From Sediminibacterium sp. FEMGT703S (GTDB lineage Bacteria > Bacteroidota > Bacteroidia > Chitinophagales > Chitinophagaceae), in assembly GCA_002786355.1 (NCBI GenBank), contig PGCO01000004.1:281297-345296 (forward strand): a stretch of 64,000 nt of DNA. The letters are read 5' to 3'. The notes beneath the pieces are model-generated. The model had not been told where the DNA came from. It was given only the letters and a program-made list of their open reading frames with translations, and ran no database searches. Of the stretch, positions 1-9,182 are shown in pieces. Positions within the stretch are counted from its first letter, which is position 1; every line of letters starts with the position of its first letter. A program made the position numbers and the translations under genes.

Positions 1-568
1 CTGGTAAAATTAAAAAACTTCCTAAATCTAATTCGTAATAAGTAATATCTGTTAGGGTTTGATTAGAGCTGAAACCTTTTTTAGCATACAGCTTTTGGCG
101 AGGATTACGCTGACTAGTCGTAACTGGCTTATCTGTATGAAATCTCCCTAATGTTTGATCCCAAAATAATTCGGATGTTTCTAATGTGTCTCCATTAATT
201 CTGATGATAACAACGCTATCTCTTAAATAAATTTTATTTTCGTTCTCAATATACCTGCCGTAATTGGCTCTGAGCGTGCTTTCTAGCTTCATGCTGTCAT
301 TGTAAAACTCTACAAACAAGGTCTTGGGAAATTCAGATTTGAGCGCGCTGTCTCCTTGGTATCTTAACAAAAGCGGGGCAGTTAGTTTTGCTTTCATTTT
401 GCCCCCCATACTTAAATAGCTGGTAATATTTTTACCTTCTTCAATACCAGGCTTTTTCTTTCCCAATTCTTTAACCACATTTACATCATTCTCACATGCA
501 AGCATAAAAAAGCAGCCTATTAAGAAGGCTGCAAATTTATTTTTATTATCAAAAATTAGATTAATCAT
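1..568 (-). CDS. lptC: LptC-like LPS export protein (3' part cut by window edge)
   Basis: The frame starts at the ATG at 568 and stays open to base 1, so the C-terminus is missing (about 189 residues visible). The N-terminus is hydrophobic and reaches a lipoprotein-like Cys (FFMLACEN). The rest has the beta-rich pattern of Bacteroidota LptC (SMGGKMKAKLTAPLLLRY, then YGRYIENENKIYLRDSVVI). LptC belongs to the Lpt machine: a membrane-anchored periplasmic protein that passes lipopolysaccharide from the LptBFG ABC transporter to LptA. The gene is last in a minus-strand run after coaX and an outer-membrane protein, and its start overlaps the preceding gene by 8 bp, which suggests co-translation. 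Assignment rests on fold-like pattern and neighbours. Confidence 0.75.
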   Translation of the reverse strand, partial: MINLIFDNKNKFAAFLIGCFFMLACENDVNVVKELGKKKPGIEEGKNITSYLSMGGKMKAKLTAPLLLRYQGDSALKSEFPKTLFVEFYNDSMKLESTLRANYGRYIENENKIYLRDSVVIIRINGDTLETSELFWDQTLGRFHTDKPVTTSQRNPRQKLYAKKGFSSNQTLTDITYYELDLGSFLILP

Positions 569-1940
569 ATTTACGTTTAATGAACCACATATCACTTAAA
601 CTAAATCCAAGGGTAATTTGGGTGTAGTTCTCTGTGATATTGTTTACAGCAGAACCTCTTTTGCCAAATTGCATGGCAGCCTGAACTACAGTAAATTGAG
701 TTTCATAGTTTCTCCATTTTCTAATGGGGAAACCTGCACCTAGAGTGAATGAACTATGGTTAAATCCATTTCCATCAGCGTTAATATAGTCTCTACCAAA
801 CTGAAACCCAAAGCGATAGTTCACATTGCTTAAATAGCTTGTAGATCCACCATCAGGATTTGGACTAATTTGTGCGCCTAATTTTACCGCCCAACTATTA
901 TTCAAAGCGTCTGGTTGTCCATAAGATCTAAACTTAGTCCATTGAGTAGTGGTATATTCTACACCGGCAGACCATAACTGGAAATTGCCCCTTGTGTTAG
1001 AAATGGTTTTCATAATCATGAATCCCGCATCGTAAGTAGCAGGCATGATAATGGTACCTTTTATATTATCTTGTTTAGCAATACTATCTACTTCAATTAA
1101 AGCACCTGCAGCATTTAATATAAAGGTTTGATTACTTAATCTTTTAACAGCACTCATATTTTGCTGTAAAGAAGCAGTAGCACCCACTCTCATCAACAAA
1201 TTTTTAGAAGATTTATCTGCTGCATTTTCTTTTTTCGATAACGTAAATTCGTATTGAATTCCTGCTTGGAGAAACATGCTCCCAAAATTGATTTGTGAAG
1301 CACTTCTAGATTGAAAATAGAGCAGGGTATCGTTATAAAAAGTTTTAGAAGTACTAATTTCTTGTCTTCCAAAAGTGTATCCAGTGTTAGCGCCAATACT
1401 TAAGTTCTTCCATTTTTTACCTACTCCAATAAAAGCTTGATTGGTACCACCAGTTCCTTCATAAATGGTTCCAACACTGTCGCCAGCTAAGCGAGCCCTG
1501 TTTTCTACACCGTAATTCAGTCTAGTGATTGGCCTTAATCCAAAAGCCAAACCCAATCCTTTTAATTTATTTAACGGAACACTTACCGCTAAATAACTTG
1601 GGATAACATAGATGGAACTGAAAGCACCAGTGGGGTTATTACTTTTTAATTTTCTTGAATCAATTGACAAGCCTAAATCGTATGTAACCATATAATTGGC
1701 CCCATACGTTGCAGGGTTATTGAAATTGATTGCTTGGCCTACATTATAATTAGCGCCATCTGCATAAGAAGCGGAAAGACCGCCCATTGAGCGACTAATT
1801 ACGTGTTGGGAACCTACTAAATTGCCCAATCCATAGCGGGAAAATGGTGAATTTACCTGAGCAGATGAACTGATTGCGAAAAAAGAGATGAAACTAACCA
1901 CAAAAGCCAGCCTACCTGTTGTTGAACTCACTGATTGCAT
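561..1940 (-). CDS. Secreted outer-membrane beta-barrel-like protein, function unknown
   Basis: 459 residues with a clear signal peptide ending near AISSSAQ, then NSPFSRYGLGN, a start typical of Bacteroidota outer-membrane proteins of the FadL/PorV-like kind. Alternating hydrophobic and polar segments with many Gly/Asn/aromatic residues through the C-terminus fit a beta-barrel. The substrate cannot be read from sequence. It overlaps the end of coaX by 29 bp and the start of lptC by 8 bp, so the three genes are probably one transcript; the linkage to lptC suggests a cell-envelope role, which is inference. Confidence 0.7.
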   Translation of the reverse strand: MQSVSSTTGRLAFVVSFISFFAISSSAQVNSPFSRYGLGNLVGSQHVISRSMGGLSASYADGANYNVGQAINFNNPATYGANYMVTYDLGLSIDSRKLKSNNPTGAFSSIYVIPSYLAVSVPLNKLKGLGLAFGLRPITRLNYGVENRARLAGDSVGTIYEGTGGTNQAFIGVGKKWKNLSIGANTGYTFGRQEISTSKTFYNDTLLYFQSRSASQINFGSMFLQAGIQYEFTLSKKENAADKSSKNLLMRVGATASLQQNMSAVKRLSNQTFILNAAGALIEVDSIAKQDNIKGTIIMPATYDAGFMIMKTISNTRGNFQLWSAGVEYTTTQWTKFRSYGQPDALNNSWAVKLGAQISPNPDGGSTSYLSNVNYRFGFQFGRDYINADGNGFNHSSFTLGAGFPIRKWRNYETQFTVVQAAMQFGKRGSAVNNITENYTQITLGFSLSDMWFIKRKYD

Positions 1941-2640
1941 ATAAGCCTTTAAAAATTAGGTTTGGGTCGGCAAATATCCTGTTTTTTAGGTGCGGTACAA
2001 AAAAAGGCATATCCCCCCCGGTTAATAGCACGTTAAAGTTGCTGTATTTTAGGGCATATTCATCAATTATTCCATCTATTTCTTTGGTCATTCCCCAAAT
2101 AACCCCACTTAAAAGATTGGTTTTGGTATCATAACCCACTAGTGGAAAGGGAGATTCTGCCTTAATATAGGGTAATAAAGCGGTTTGTTCGTGCATTGCC
2201 CTGAACCGCATATTCATTCCAGGAGAAATACTTCCGCCCAAAAATTCATGGTGATTGTTGATAAAATTATAAGTAATACAGGTGCCTAGACCAATAACTA
2301 GGTTGTGTTTTTTGGGAAAAAGGTCAACTGCAGCAGCTACCAATGCCAAGCGATCGGCTCCAATTGTTTCAGGTTTACCCACTGGAGTGGTTAAAGGGAG
2401 TTGGCTGGTATGATTAAGGCGGTGAAATTTTGTTTTTTCCGCCATGAATGCTTCTATTGCAGGATCATGGTTAATAACCGAAGAAAGGATAACTTTTTCG
2501 GGCTTCCATTGATTCATTAATGCTGAAATGGTTGCAACAGTAGCATCGGGCAAATTAATTTCTTCTTGAAAATCTCTTCCATTAAATACCGCCACTTTTA
2601 AGCGCGTATTACCAAAGTCTAAGCAAAGTGAAATGCCCAT
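1912..2640 (-). CDS. coaX: Type III pantothenate kinase
   Basis: 242 residues, the usual length for CoaX. The N-terminal phosphate-binding motif DFGNTRLK, the GADRLALVAAA motif and the GLGTCITYNFI segment match the ASKHA-fold type III pantothenate kinase. The enzyme phosphorylates pantothenate as the first step of coenzyme A synthesis, in the cytoplasm; this type is insensitive to CoA feedback. It is the first of a tightly packed minus-strand group with an outer-membrane protein gene (29-bp overlap) and lptC, and it follows a LON-domain protein gene by 5 bp. Start is the ATG at 2640. Confidence 0.93.
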   Translation of the reverse strand: MGISLCLDFGNTRLKVAVFNGRDFQEEINLPDATVATISALMNQWKPEKVILSSVINHDPAIEAFMAEKTKFHRLNHTSQLPLTTPVGKPETIGADRLALVAAAVDLFPKKHNLVIGLGTCITYNFINNHHEFLGGSISPGMNMRFRAMHEQTALLPYIKAESPFPLVGYDTKTNLLSGVIWGMTKEIDGIIDEYALKYSNFNVLLTGGDMPFFVPHLKNRIFADPNLIFKGLYAISEFNNR

Positions 2641-2645
2641 AATGA

Positions 2646-3284
2646 TTAGTTAAGGTTGTACCCTTTTAGTTTTTTAAAGGAGCCGTTAATAATAATTTTT
2701 TCTTTTAATTGCTCCATGCCTGTTATAACTGGAATCACTTTTTCTAAATGCCTTCTTAAATACTCAAGCCTTTGCTCTTCTTTAAATAAACACAAAATTT
2801 CGTATTCCTCTTTAAGTGATAAGCCAGCATGGTGTGCCATATCATAACTCATGATATCAGTTACTTTTTTATTAAAATTCTTAGTAACATTCAATAATCG
2901 ATGCAATACATAAATTGAGTCTAAAATTTTAAAAGAAACAAAGGGTTTGGTGTTAGTATCATTATTGGGATATGTTACAATAGCCCCGCTAAATAATTTA
3001 TCTGGGATGGATTCTATTAGCTCTAGTACTTGAAACACCCTGATGCCGCGGGTTTTAATATCCATTCTGCCATCTTCGTACACTTGTACAATCTCTGTAA
3101 TTTCTACCATAGTTCCCGATTCTGCCAATCCATCTTCTAATACAGTAGGTATACCAAATGGTTTTGCTTCCGCAAAACATTCGGTAATTAATTCCTTGTA
3201 ACGAGGCTCAAATATGTGAAGATTAAGCTCCTCGCCAGGATAAACTACTAGGGCAAGTGGAAAAATGGGAACAAAATTGATCAT
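2646..3284 (-). CDS. LON peptidase substrate-binding domain protein
   Basis: About 212 residues from the ATG at 3284; a GTG 9 bp further upstream is possible but unnecessary. The N-terminus FVPIFPLALVVYPGEELNLH and the FEPRYKELI motif are those of the Lon N-terminal (substrate-binding, PUA-like) domain. There is no AAA+ or protease domain, so this is a stand-alone LON-domain protein as found in many bacteria. Its biochemical role is not established. It lies 5 bp upstream of coaX on the same strand and probably shares its transcript. Confidence 0.85.
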   Translation of the reverse strand: MINFVPIFPLALVVYPGEELNLHIFEPRYKELITECFAEAKPFGIPTVLEDGLAESGTMVEITEIVQVYEDGRMDIKTRGIRVFQVLELIESIPDKLFSGAIVTYPNNDTNTKPFVSFKILDSIYVLHRLLNVTKNFNKKVTDIMSYDMAHHAGLSLKEEYEILCLFKEEQRLEYLRRHLEKVIPVITGMEQLKEKIIINGSFKKLKGYNLN

Positions 3285-3350
3285 ATAATCCACAATTTAA
3301 GTAAAATGGAAAGAGCTTGTAAAAACATCTAATAAACAGTAATATTGCTT

Positions 3351-4223
3351 ATGAAAATTTCGGGTTTTACCATCATTAAAAATGCTGTGTTAAATGATTA
3401 CCCGATTGTAGAATCGGTGAAATCGATTTTACCTGTGGTGGATGAAATGATCATTTTAATTGGCAATTGTGAAGATGATACTATTGGATTAATTGAATCA
3501 ATCAATGATCCTAAAATCAAGATTCATCACTCCGTTTGGGACCCCAATTTGCGCACTGGCGGTTCCGTTTTAGCGGTAGAAACCAATAAAGCAATGCAAC
3601 TTATTAGCAAAGATGCAGATTGGGCATTTTATATTCAAGGAGATGAAGTGGTTCATGAGCAATACCATGAAGCCATATTAAAGGGTTGCAGAGACTATAA
3701 AGATCAGTCAGCAGTGGATGGCTTATTATTTAAATATTTGCATTTTTATGGAACCTATGATTATGTAGGGGATAGCAGAACCTGGTATAGTAATGAAGTG
3801 CGGGTGATAAGAAATGATCTCAGCATCTCTGCATATAAAGATGCCCAAGGGTTCAGAAAGCAAGGTAAAAAGTTAAACGTAAAAGCTATAAAAGCATATA
3901 TATATCATTATGGCTGGGTAAAGTCTCCAGAACAAATGATGAAAAAAAATAAAAATTTTACTAAGCTTTGGCATAATGATGAAGTTCTTAAAGACTATTT
4001 GGCACAACCAGATTTCTTTGATTATAGTCAATTTGATTCTCTTGAAAAATTTGATGGAACCCATCCAAACGTAATGCTAGAAAGAATAGCGCGAGCTAAC
4101 TTTAATATTAATTTTGATCCCTCAAAGAAAAAATTTAGCTTAAAAGACAAGGCCTTGTACTATTTTGAAAAGGCAACAGGCATTCGCCCATTCGATTTTA
4201 AGAACTATCGACTACTTCGGTAA
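3351..4223 (+). CDS. Glycosyltransferase family 2-like protein
   Basis: About 290 residues starting MKISGFTIIKNAV; the frame extends to a TTG two codons upstream, but the ATG is preferred. The N-terminus FTIIKNAVLNDYPIVESVKS and the IQGDEVVHEQ segment, in place of a classical DxD, match GT-A proteins of the family 2 type. These transfer a sugar from a nucleotide-sugar donor. The acceptor is unknown. It is the first member of a surface-glycan group reaching to about 9.9 kb and overlaps the convergent O-antigen ligase-like gene by 12 bp. Confidence 0.8.
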   Translation: MKISGFTIIKNAVLNDYPIVESVKSILPVVDEMIILIGNCEDDTIGLIESINDPKIKIHHSVWDPNLRTGGSVLAVETNKAMQLISKDADWAFYIQGDEVVHEQYHEAILKGCRDYKDQSAVDGLLFKYLHFYGTYDYVGDSRTWYSNEVRVIRNDLSISAYKDAQGFRKQGKKLNVKAIKAYIYHYGWVKSPEQMMKKNKNFTKLWHNDEVLKDYLAQPDFFDYSQFDSLEKFDGTHPNVMLERIARANFNINFDPSKKKFSLKDKALYYFEKATGIRPFDFKNYRLLR

Positions 4224-5399
4224 TTGTTTAAAAGTTTGCCAACATATCATAATCGGCCAAACATGCAGTAATACTCCATACTGATAATTCAAAGTGGTTT
4301 CTACTAGGCATGAAAATGCAATCGCCAATGTCCAAATAATGAGAAAAGGATTATTGTGCTTATATCCATACCAAGCAGGGTAGAACAACCATAAAGAATA
4401 CAAAATCATTCCCCACCAACCACTGCCCATCCACCAAAATAACCATTGATTAAAGGGCCAACCGTATTGGGTTTTTTGACCATTTAAAACCTGGGTGAAT
4501 TTTTGTTGAAGGGTGGATGGAATAGCAGACCAACCAATTGCGCTTGCATGGTCTTCGGATATCGCTTTCAAAGCAACAGCATTAATGGCCCGTCTTACTC
4601 CATCGGAATAAGTGGAATCATATCCTTTTGTATTGTAGTTATTCCAATCGTAAATCGTGTACCTGATTTTTTGTTGGATAGTGGGTGTTATTGCAAAAAT
4701 GGTGACTAAAGCAATTATTGCAATCAATATGTTGCGATTGCGATGCCGATCTAGTAGCGGCTTTCTTTTCAAATAATGGATCCCATAACCAGTTACAATA
4801 ATAGCTGCAATGACCCAGCCAGTTCTTACTGAGAGGAAAATAATAGCACCCAATAAAATAGCAAAAGATGTTTTTTTATACCTCGCATTACTAACTGGTA
4901 AGAGGGTAAACAACAAAGCGCTACACAAAAAAATACTGAAACGTACATGATCCGTATCCATGAATACCGGCAATGTTCTACCTTGTCCATAGAGCTCAAA
5001 TGCTTCACTAGCATGCAATACAAACCATCCCAACGGGTACAATAAAGCAATTAATGCAGCATGTATCCAAGGTTGGGAAATTGTTTTTGTAAAAGAATAT
5101 TTTTCACCAGCAATAGCCGTAATGCCTGCGATGGGATAAACCAATATCCCTAACAAAATTTGCAGATTGCTGGGGTTAAATCCATCTTGATAAATACCCA
5201 TTAATATCAATGCAAATGGGCATAAACACCAAATGAATAAAGGGTTAGAAAGCAACTTTAATTTTTGATGATATGCATTGTAAACTGCATAAATCAAGAA
5301 CAACCCCATACTGATAGATAAGATGGCTCTACTCCATAATAATCCAGCCAACATAATGATGGCTAATCCTAATAAAATATTTTTTGCTTTATTTGACAT
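4212..5399 (-). CDS. O-antigen ligase/polymerase-like membrane protein
   Basis: 395 residues, strongly hydrophobic, with roughly ten predicted membrane segments. The long non-membrane loop near residues 235-315 (YTIYDWNNYNTKGYDSTYSD, followed by a region rich in charged residues) sits before the last helices, as in Wzy/WaaL/O-antigen ligase proteins. Such proteins ligate or polymerise undecaprenyl-linked glycans on the periplasmic side of the inner membrane. The glycosyltransferase neighbours support a surface polysaccharide role. Ligase and polymerase cannot be separated from sequence alone. Its 3' end overlaps the convergent gene by 12 bp. Confidence 0.75.
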   Translation of the reverse strand: MSNKAKNILLGLAIIMLAGLLWSRAILSISMGLFLIYAVYNAYHQKLKLLSNPLFIWCLCPFALILMGIYQDGFNPSNLQILLGILVYPIAGITAIAGEKYSFTKTISQPWIHAALIALLYPLGWFVLHASEAFELYGQGRTLPVFMDTDHVRFSIFLCSALLFTLLPVSNARYKKTSFAILLGAIIFLSVRTGWVIAAIIVTGYGIHYLKRKPLLDRHRNRNILIAIIALVTIFAITPTIQQKIRYTIYDWNNYNTKGYDSTYSDGVRRAINAVALKAISEDHASAIGWSAIPSTLQQKFTQVLNGQKTQYGWPFNQWLFWWMGSGWWGMILYSLWLFYPAWYGYKHNNPFLIIWTLAIAFSCLVETTLNYQYGVLLHVWPIMICWQTFKQLPK

Positions 5400-5433
5400 G
5401 CAGTTAACATAAATTTACATTTACATTGGTGAT

Positions 5434-6330
5434 ATGTGGAATGAATTATTATCTGGCATCCAAATTGGCAATCATAAATCAATTGCAAGGGCTATTTCCT
5501 TAGTAGAAAACGAAGTGAATGGGTCTCTACTTTTTTTGCAGCAATTGCAAATGAAGAGTGGTTCTGTTGTTGGTATTACAGGACCTCCTGGAGCAGGGAA
5601 GAGTACAATTGTGGATGGGTTAATTGGGCATTGGACAAAAAACGGCCAAAAAGTTGCTGTGCTATGTGTAGACCCATCTTCACCTTTTAATTTCGGCGCA
5701 TTATTAGGCGATAGAATCAGGATGAGTGAGTGGTACAATCACCCAAATGTATATATTAGATCATTGGCTACAAGAGGCTCTTTAGGTGGGCTACATCCAT
5801 CTATAATTGAAATAACAGCAATACTACAAGCAGCGCCATTTGATCATATTATTGTTGAAACAGTCGGTGTAGGGCAATCGGAAATTGAAATTGCTGGTTT
5901 AGCAGATTTAACTGTTGTTGTATTAGTTCCTGAAGCTGGAGACGAAGTACAAGCTATGAAGGCAGGTTTAATGGAAATTGCAGATATTTTTGTTGTAAAT
6001 AAAAGTGATCGGCCAGATGCCGATCTATTTGCAAGAAATTTAAAGTTAATGATTGCTCCAGTTAGCAATGAGCATAAAAATGTAACGATTTGTAAAACGG
6101 TAGCTTCAACCAAACAGGGGATTGAAGAGTTGGCTATGAAAATAGATTCAGCTGTTTTAGTTGAAAATGATCGTAAACAATGGTTAATGACAGAAAGAGT
6201 ATATCAGCTAGTTCAAAAGCATAGAATGAAACAATTCAATAAAGCTGAGATTAAAGAGGAGTTGTCTGTTGCCTTATTAAACCCAGACTTTAATTTGTTT
6301 AGTTTTACGCAACGTTATTTATATGACTAA
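5434..6330 (+). CDS. meaB: MeaB/ArgK-type GTPase, methylmalonyl-CoA mutase chaperone
   Basis: 298 residues with Walker A GPPGAGKST near residue 51, the CVDPSSPFNFGALLGDRIRM segment, the VETVGVGQSE Switch-type motif and the guanine-specific NKSD motif. These are hallmarks of the SIMIBI G3E GTPase MeaB, which loads and protects the adenosylcobalamin cofactor of methylmalonyl-CoA mutase. No mutase gene is in the window, so the partner must be elsewhere. The gene sits oddly among glycan genes and its last 8 bp overlap the next glycosyltransferase start. Confidence 0.92.
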   Translation: MWNELLSGIQIGNHKSIARAISLVENEVNGSLLFLQQLQMKSGSVVGITGPPGAGKSTIVDGLIGHWTKNGQKVAVLCVDPSSPFNFGALLGDRIRMSEWYNHPNVYIRSLATRGSLGGLHPSIIEITAILQAAPFDHIIVETVGVGQSEIEIAGLADLTVVVLVPEAGDEVQAMKAGLMEIADIFVVNKSDRPDADLFARNLKLMIAPVSNEHKNVTICKTVASTKQGIEELAMKIDSAVLVENDRKQWLMTERVYQLVQKHRMKQFNKAEIKEELSVALLNPDFNLFSFTQRYLYD

Positions 6331-7252
6331 TCTGCCATCTTTCCCATTGATTTCTGTAGTGGTTGCTACTTACAATGGCGAACAGTTTCTATGTAAGCAG
6401 ATCGACAGCATATTAGCGCAAACTTTCCCTAATATTGAAATTGTAATAATCGATGATTGTTCAACAGACAATACTGTCAATTTGCTAAAGCAATATTCTT
6501 CTGCGCATTCCAATATTTTTTTATACACGAACGAATCAAATTTGGGGTATATCAAAAATTTTGAGAGGGGAATTTTATTAACCAATGGTGATTTGATTGC
6601 TCCTTGTGATCAGGATGATATTTGGTTGCCCAATAAACTACAAAAATTATATGATCATATTGGAAATAATTTAATGGTTTATAGCGATTCAACTTTAATT
6701 GATGCTTCTGATAATAGCCTCAACATCAATATGTCTGATATTAAAAATCAAATTTCCTATACAAGTTGTTTAATGTATACTATAGGCGCTTGGGCACCAG
6801 GCCATTCTATGCTATTTAAAAAAAGCTTGATAGATCAATGCCTTCCATTTCCTACTTTGGTTACACATGATTTTTGGTTAGGGTTTGTTGCAACTTGTTA
6901 TAGCAAAATTGAGTATGTAAAAGAGCCGCTCGTGCTCTATAGGCAACATAATCATAACGCAATTAGCGCCTTTACTCGGAATGCCCCAAAATTAAAATTC
7001 ACGCGTGCGGAGAAATTAAATAAAATCCGAGAAAGGATGAAGTTGCTTTATGAAAACTGTCCTGAAGAAAATGTTCACGAAAAAGCAGTGTTTAAAATAA
7101 TTTTAGAAAGTTATCAAAGTTTTTCTCTTAAGAATAATTGGACGAGAATGACTACTTTTTTTAAATACAAAGACCTTATTTTAGCGTATAAAAAAAAGTC
7201 AAGCTTAATGAAAGCGCTTTTTTGTGTAAAAATGTTTTTTAAGATAGACTAG
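6323..7252 (+). CDS. Glycosyltransferase family 2
   Basis: 309 residues. The N-terminus ISVVVATYNGEQFLCKQIDS, the IIDDCSTDNT nucleotide-binding motif and DQDDIWLPNK (the DxD metal-binding region) define a GT2 enzyme of the rhamnosyltransferase-like group. It probably adds one sugar to a lipid-linked surface glycan at the inner face of the membrane. The ATG at 6323 overlaps the meaB stop by 8 bp. The 3' end overlaps the convergent glycosyltransferase by 4 bp. Donor and acceptor are not predictable. Confidence 0.9.
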   Translation: MTNLPSFPLISVVVATYNGEQFLCKQIDSILAQTFPNIEIVIIDDCSTDNTVNLLKQYSSAHSNIFLYTNESNLGYIKNFERGILLTNGDLIAPCDQDDIWLPNKLQKLYDHIGNNLMVYSDSTLIDASDNSLNINMSDIKNQISYTSCLMYTIGAWAPGHSMLFKKSLIDQCLPFPTLVTHDFWLGFVATCYSKIEYVKEPLVLYRQHNHNAISAFTRNAPKLKFTRAEKLNKIRERMKLLYENCPEENVHEKAVFKIILESYQSFSLKNNWTRMTTFFKYKDLILAYKKKSSLMKALFCVKMFFKID

Positions 7253-8151
7253 CGATTTTTTCCAATCACGATTGTACTCACCAAAATTTTAAAATAATTC
7301 TTTATTCTATTTTTAAAAGGAATGATTGATTTTTCTAAAGGGCCATCAAATTTTTCTCCTCTTTTTAAATAATACTTAGAAACTGTGCTAGAAGTTATTC
7401 CCCACTTATTAATAAATGTATAATAACCTTTATTCTTCTTAATTCTTTTAACGGAGATAGACCCAAAATGGTATACTCTACTTTTTTCAATCCCTTTGAA
7501 ATAACGAACACCAATATTCCATAGTTTCATTGAAAAGTCGGGATCAGAATACATTCCAGGACTAAATTCAATACTATAACCACCTACAAGATCCCAAATA
7601 TCTTTATGCACTATATTCGGAGGCCAAGTTGCTCCTTGCCAATCTTGCATTGGTAATTCGTTGAATTCTTTTAGTAGTAGCGCTTCATTAAAATTTTGGG
7701 GTGATGTTCCATAATTTTTTTCAATAGAGCAGTTGCTTTGTTTTATAACCTCAATTGCAGTGGCTGATAAGAAAAAATATTTATGACCAATTTTATTTAT
7801 TTCTTCAAATAAAGGTAAATCCCAATTTGGGCAAGCATACATATCATCATTCATGTATAATAAAAATTCGGTTGATGCTAAAGTTCTACAGCTATTGAGT
7901 GCATAACAAACACCAATATTTTTATTACTAAAGGAGTAACTAATATCTTCTTGAGCCCGTACCCATTCAATTGTGCCGTCGGATCCTTCATTAACATGAA
8001 CAATTATTTCATGTTTCAAGGCCGAATTCCTTTTAATACTATCAATACATAGTTGTAGGAATTGTAAATTATTCCAACTAGGAATCATAATCGAAAAGGT
8101 GAATGCCTCATTATGATTAACGCTATTCGACTGTTTTTTTTCAATAATCAT
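7249..8151 (-). CDS. Glycosyltransferase family 2
   Basis: 300 residues. Motifs include FSIMIPSWNNLQFLQLCIDS at the N-terminus, NEGSDGTIEW, and YMNDDMYACP carrying the DxD-like NDD. This is a GT-A fold family 2 enzyme, likely cytoplasmic and acting on a lipid-linked saccharide. It lies 26 bp downstream of another minus-strand GT2 gene, so the two probably share a transcript. The C-terminal 60 residues are basic and lack clear helices. Substrate unknown. Confidence 0.88.
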   Translation of the reverse strand: MIIEKKQSNSVNHNEAFTFSIMIPSWNNLQFLQLCIDSIKRNSALKHEIIVHVNEGSDGTIEWVRAQEDISYSFSNKNIGVCYALNSCRTLASTEFLLYMNDDMYACPNWDLPLFEEINKIGHKYFFLSATAIEVIKQSNCSIEKNYGTSPQNFNEALLLKEFNELPMQDWQGATWPPNIVHKDIWDLVGGYSIEFSPGMYSDPDFSMKLWNIGVRYFKGIEKSRVYHFGSISVKRIKKNKGYYTFINKWGITSSTVSKYYLKRGEKFDGPLEKSIIPFKNRIKNYFKILVSTIVIGKNR

Positions 8152-8177
8152 TTTCTAAACATAAATTATTAATCAAA

Positions 8178-9053
8178 CTACTCATTTTTAAAGACCTCGT
8201 AGTGTGCATATTTCTTTTTTGCCCTTAATGTTGTGTTTTCAAGTATACCTAACCAGTATAATAAATAAATGATTGGTGTTATTGGAAAACGCATTAGATC
8301 ATAAAAATATCGTTCTCTTATGTAGGTAATTTTGACTAGTTTCTCGAGAAAAAAATCAGCATGCTTTTTGGCTAAGTAGCGATGCATTAGAACATTTCTT
8401 TCGGCGTTGTTAAATTGAGAAATCATCGAATTATTGTCTATTCGATAAAAAAATAACTTCTCTTTGATGAAATGAAAGGTGAAATTATTTTTTGAAGCAT
8501 TAATCCAAAACTCCCAGTCTTCAAACCCAAAATAAGGCATCGCTTCGTCATAGCCGCCATTTTTTATCCATACTTCTTTTCTGAAAATTGCACAAGCGTC
8601 TGCACAGTTTCCTGTAACAAGTCCTAAATCATCAAAGGGACGAACTTTAAATTGACGCTTCTTATTTGAAGTGTCTCCAAAAAATTCAGGAACAGCATAT
8701 ACAATATCTGCCTGATTTCTTTCTAAAATGGGAACAGCTTTATTTATATAATCAGGCTTTATTTTATTATCTGCATCTAATGGTAAAATGAACTTCCCCA
8801 CTGCAATATTTATCCCAGTATTACGTGCTTTGCCAGGTCCACCATTTTCTTGATGAATGATGGTATAGTTTAATTGCTTTAAGCTTTCTAACTTTTCAAG
8901 TGTTCTATGATCCGAAGACCCATCATCTACTATAATGATTTCAATTTGGTAGTTTATGTTATCAATATTGATACTATCTAATGCTTCTTGAAGATATTCT
9001 CCATGATTATAACAGGGTATAACAATACTAACTATTGCTTGTTGATGAGTCAT
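8178..9053 (-). CDS. Glycosyltransferase family 2
   Basis: 291 residues. The N-terminus VSIVIPCYNHGEYLQEALDS, IIVDDGSSDHRT, ENGGPGKARNTG and PLDADNKI (DxD) are textbook GT2 motifs. FGFEDWEFWINA matches the acceptor-side ED motif of many such enzymes. Start is the ATG at 9053. It is the upstream gene of a two-gene minus-strand pair with the next GT2. Substrate unknown. Confidence 0.9.
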   Translation of the reverse strand: MTHQQAIVSIVIPCYNHGEYLQEALDSINIDNINYQIEIIIVDDGSSDHRTLEKLESLKQLNYTIIHQENGGPGKARNTGINIAVGKFILPLDADNKIKPDYINKAVPILERNQADIVYAVPEFFGDTSNKKRQFKVRPFDDLGLVTGNCADACAIFRKEVWIKNGGYDEAMPYFGFEDWEFWINASKNNFTFHFIKEKLFFYRIDNNSMISQFNNAERNVLMHRYLAKKHADFFLEKLVKITYIRERYFYDLMRFPITPIIYLLYWLGILENTTLRAKKKYAHYEVFKNE

Positions 9054-9182
9054 TTTTGGTGAATATGGCTATAATTATGTCAACAAAATAAGCTATAATG
9101 TTTAATTTCATCAAATATTGAAATATCTATAGCCTATATTGTAGATTACTTCATTTTACTAATAAATATTTATAGGATCTGT

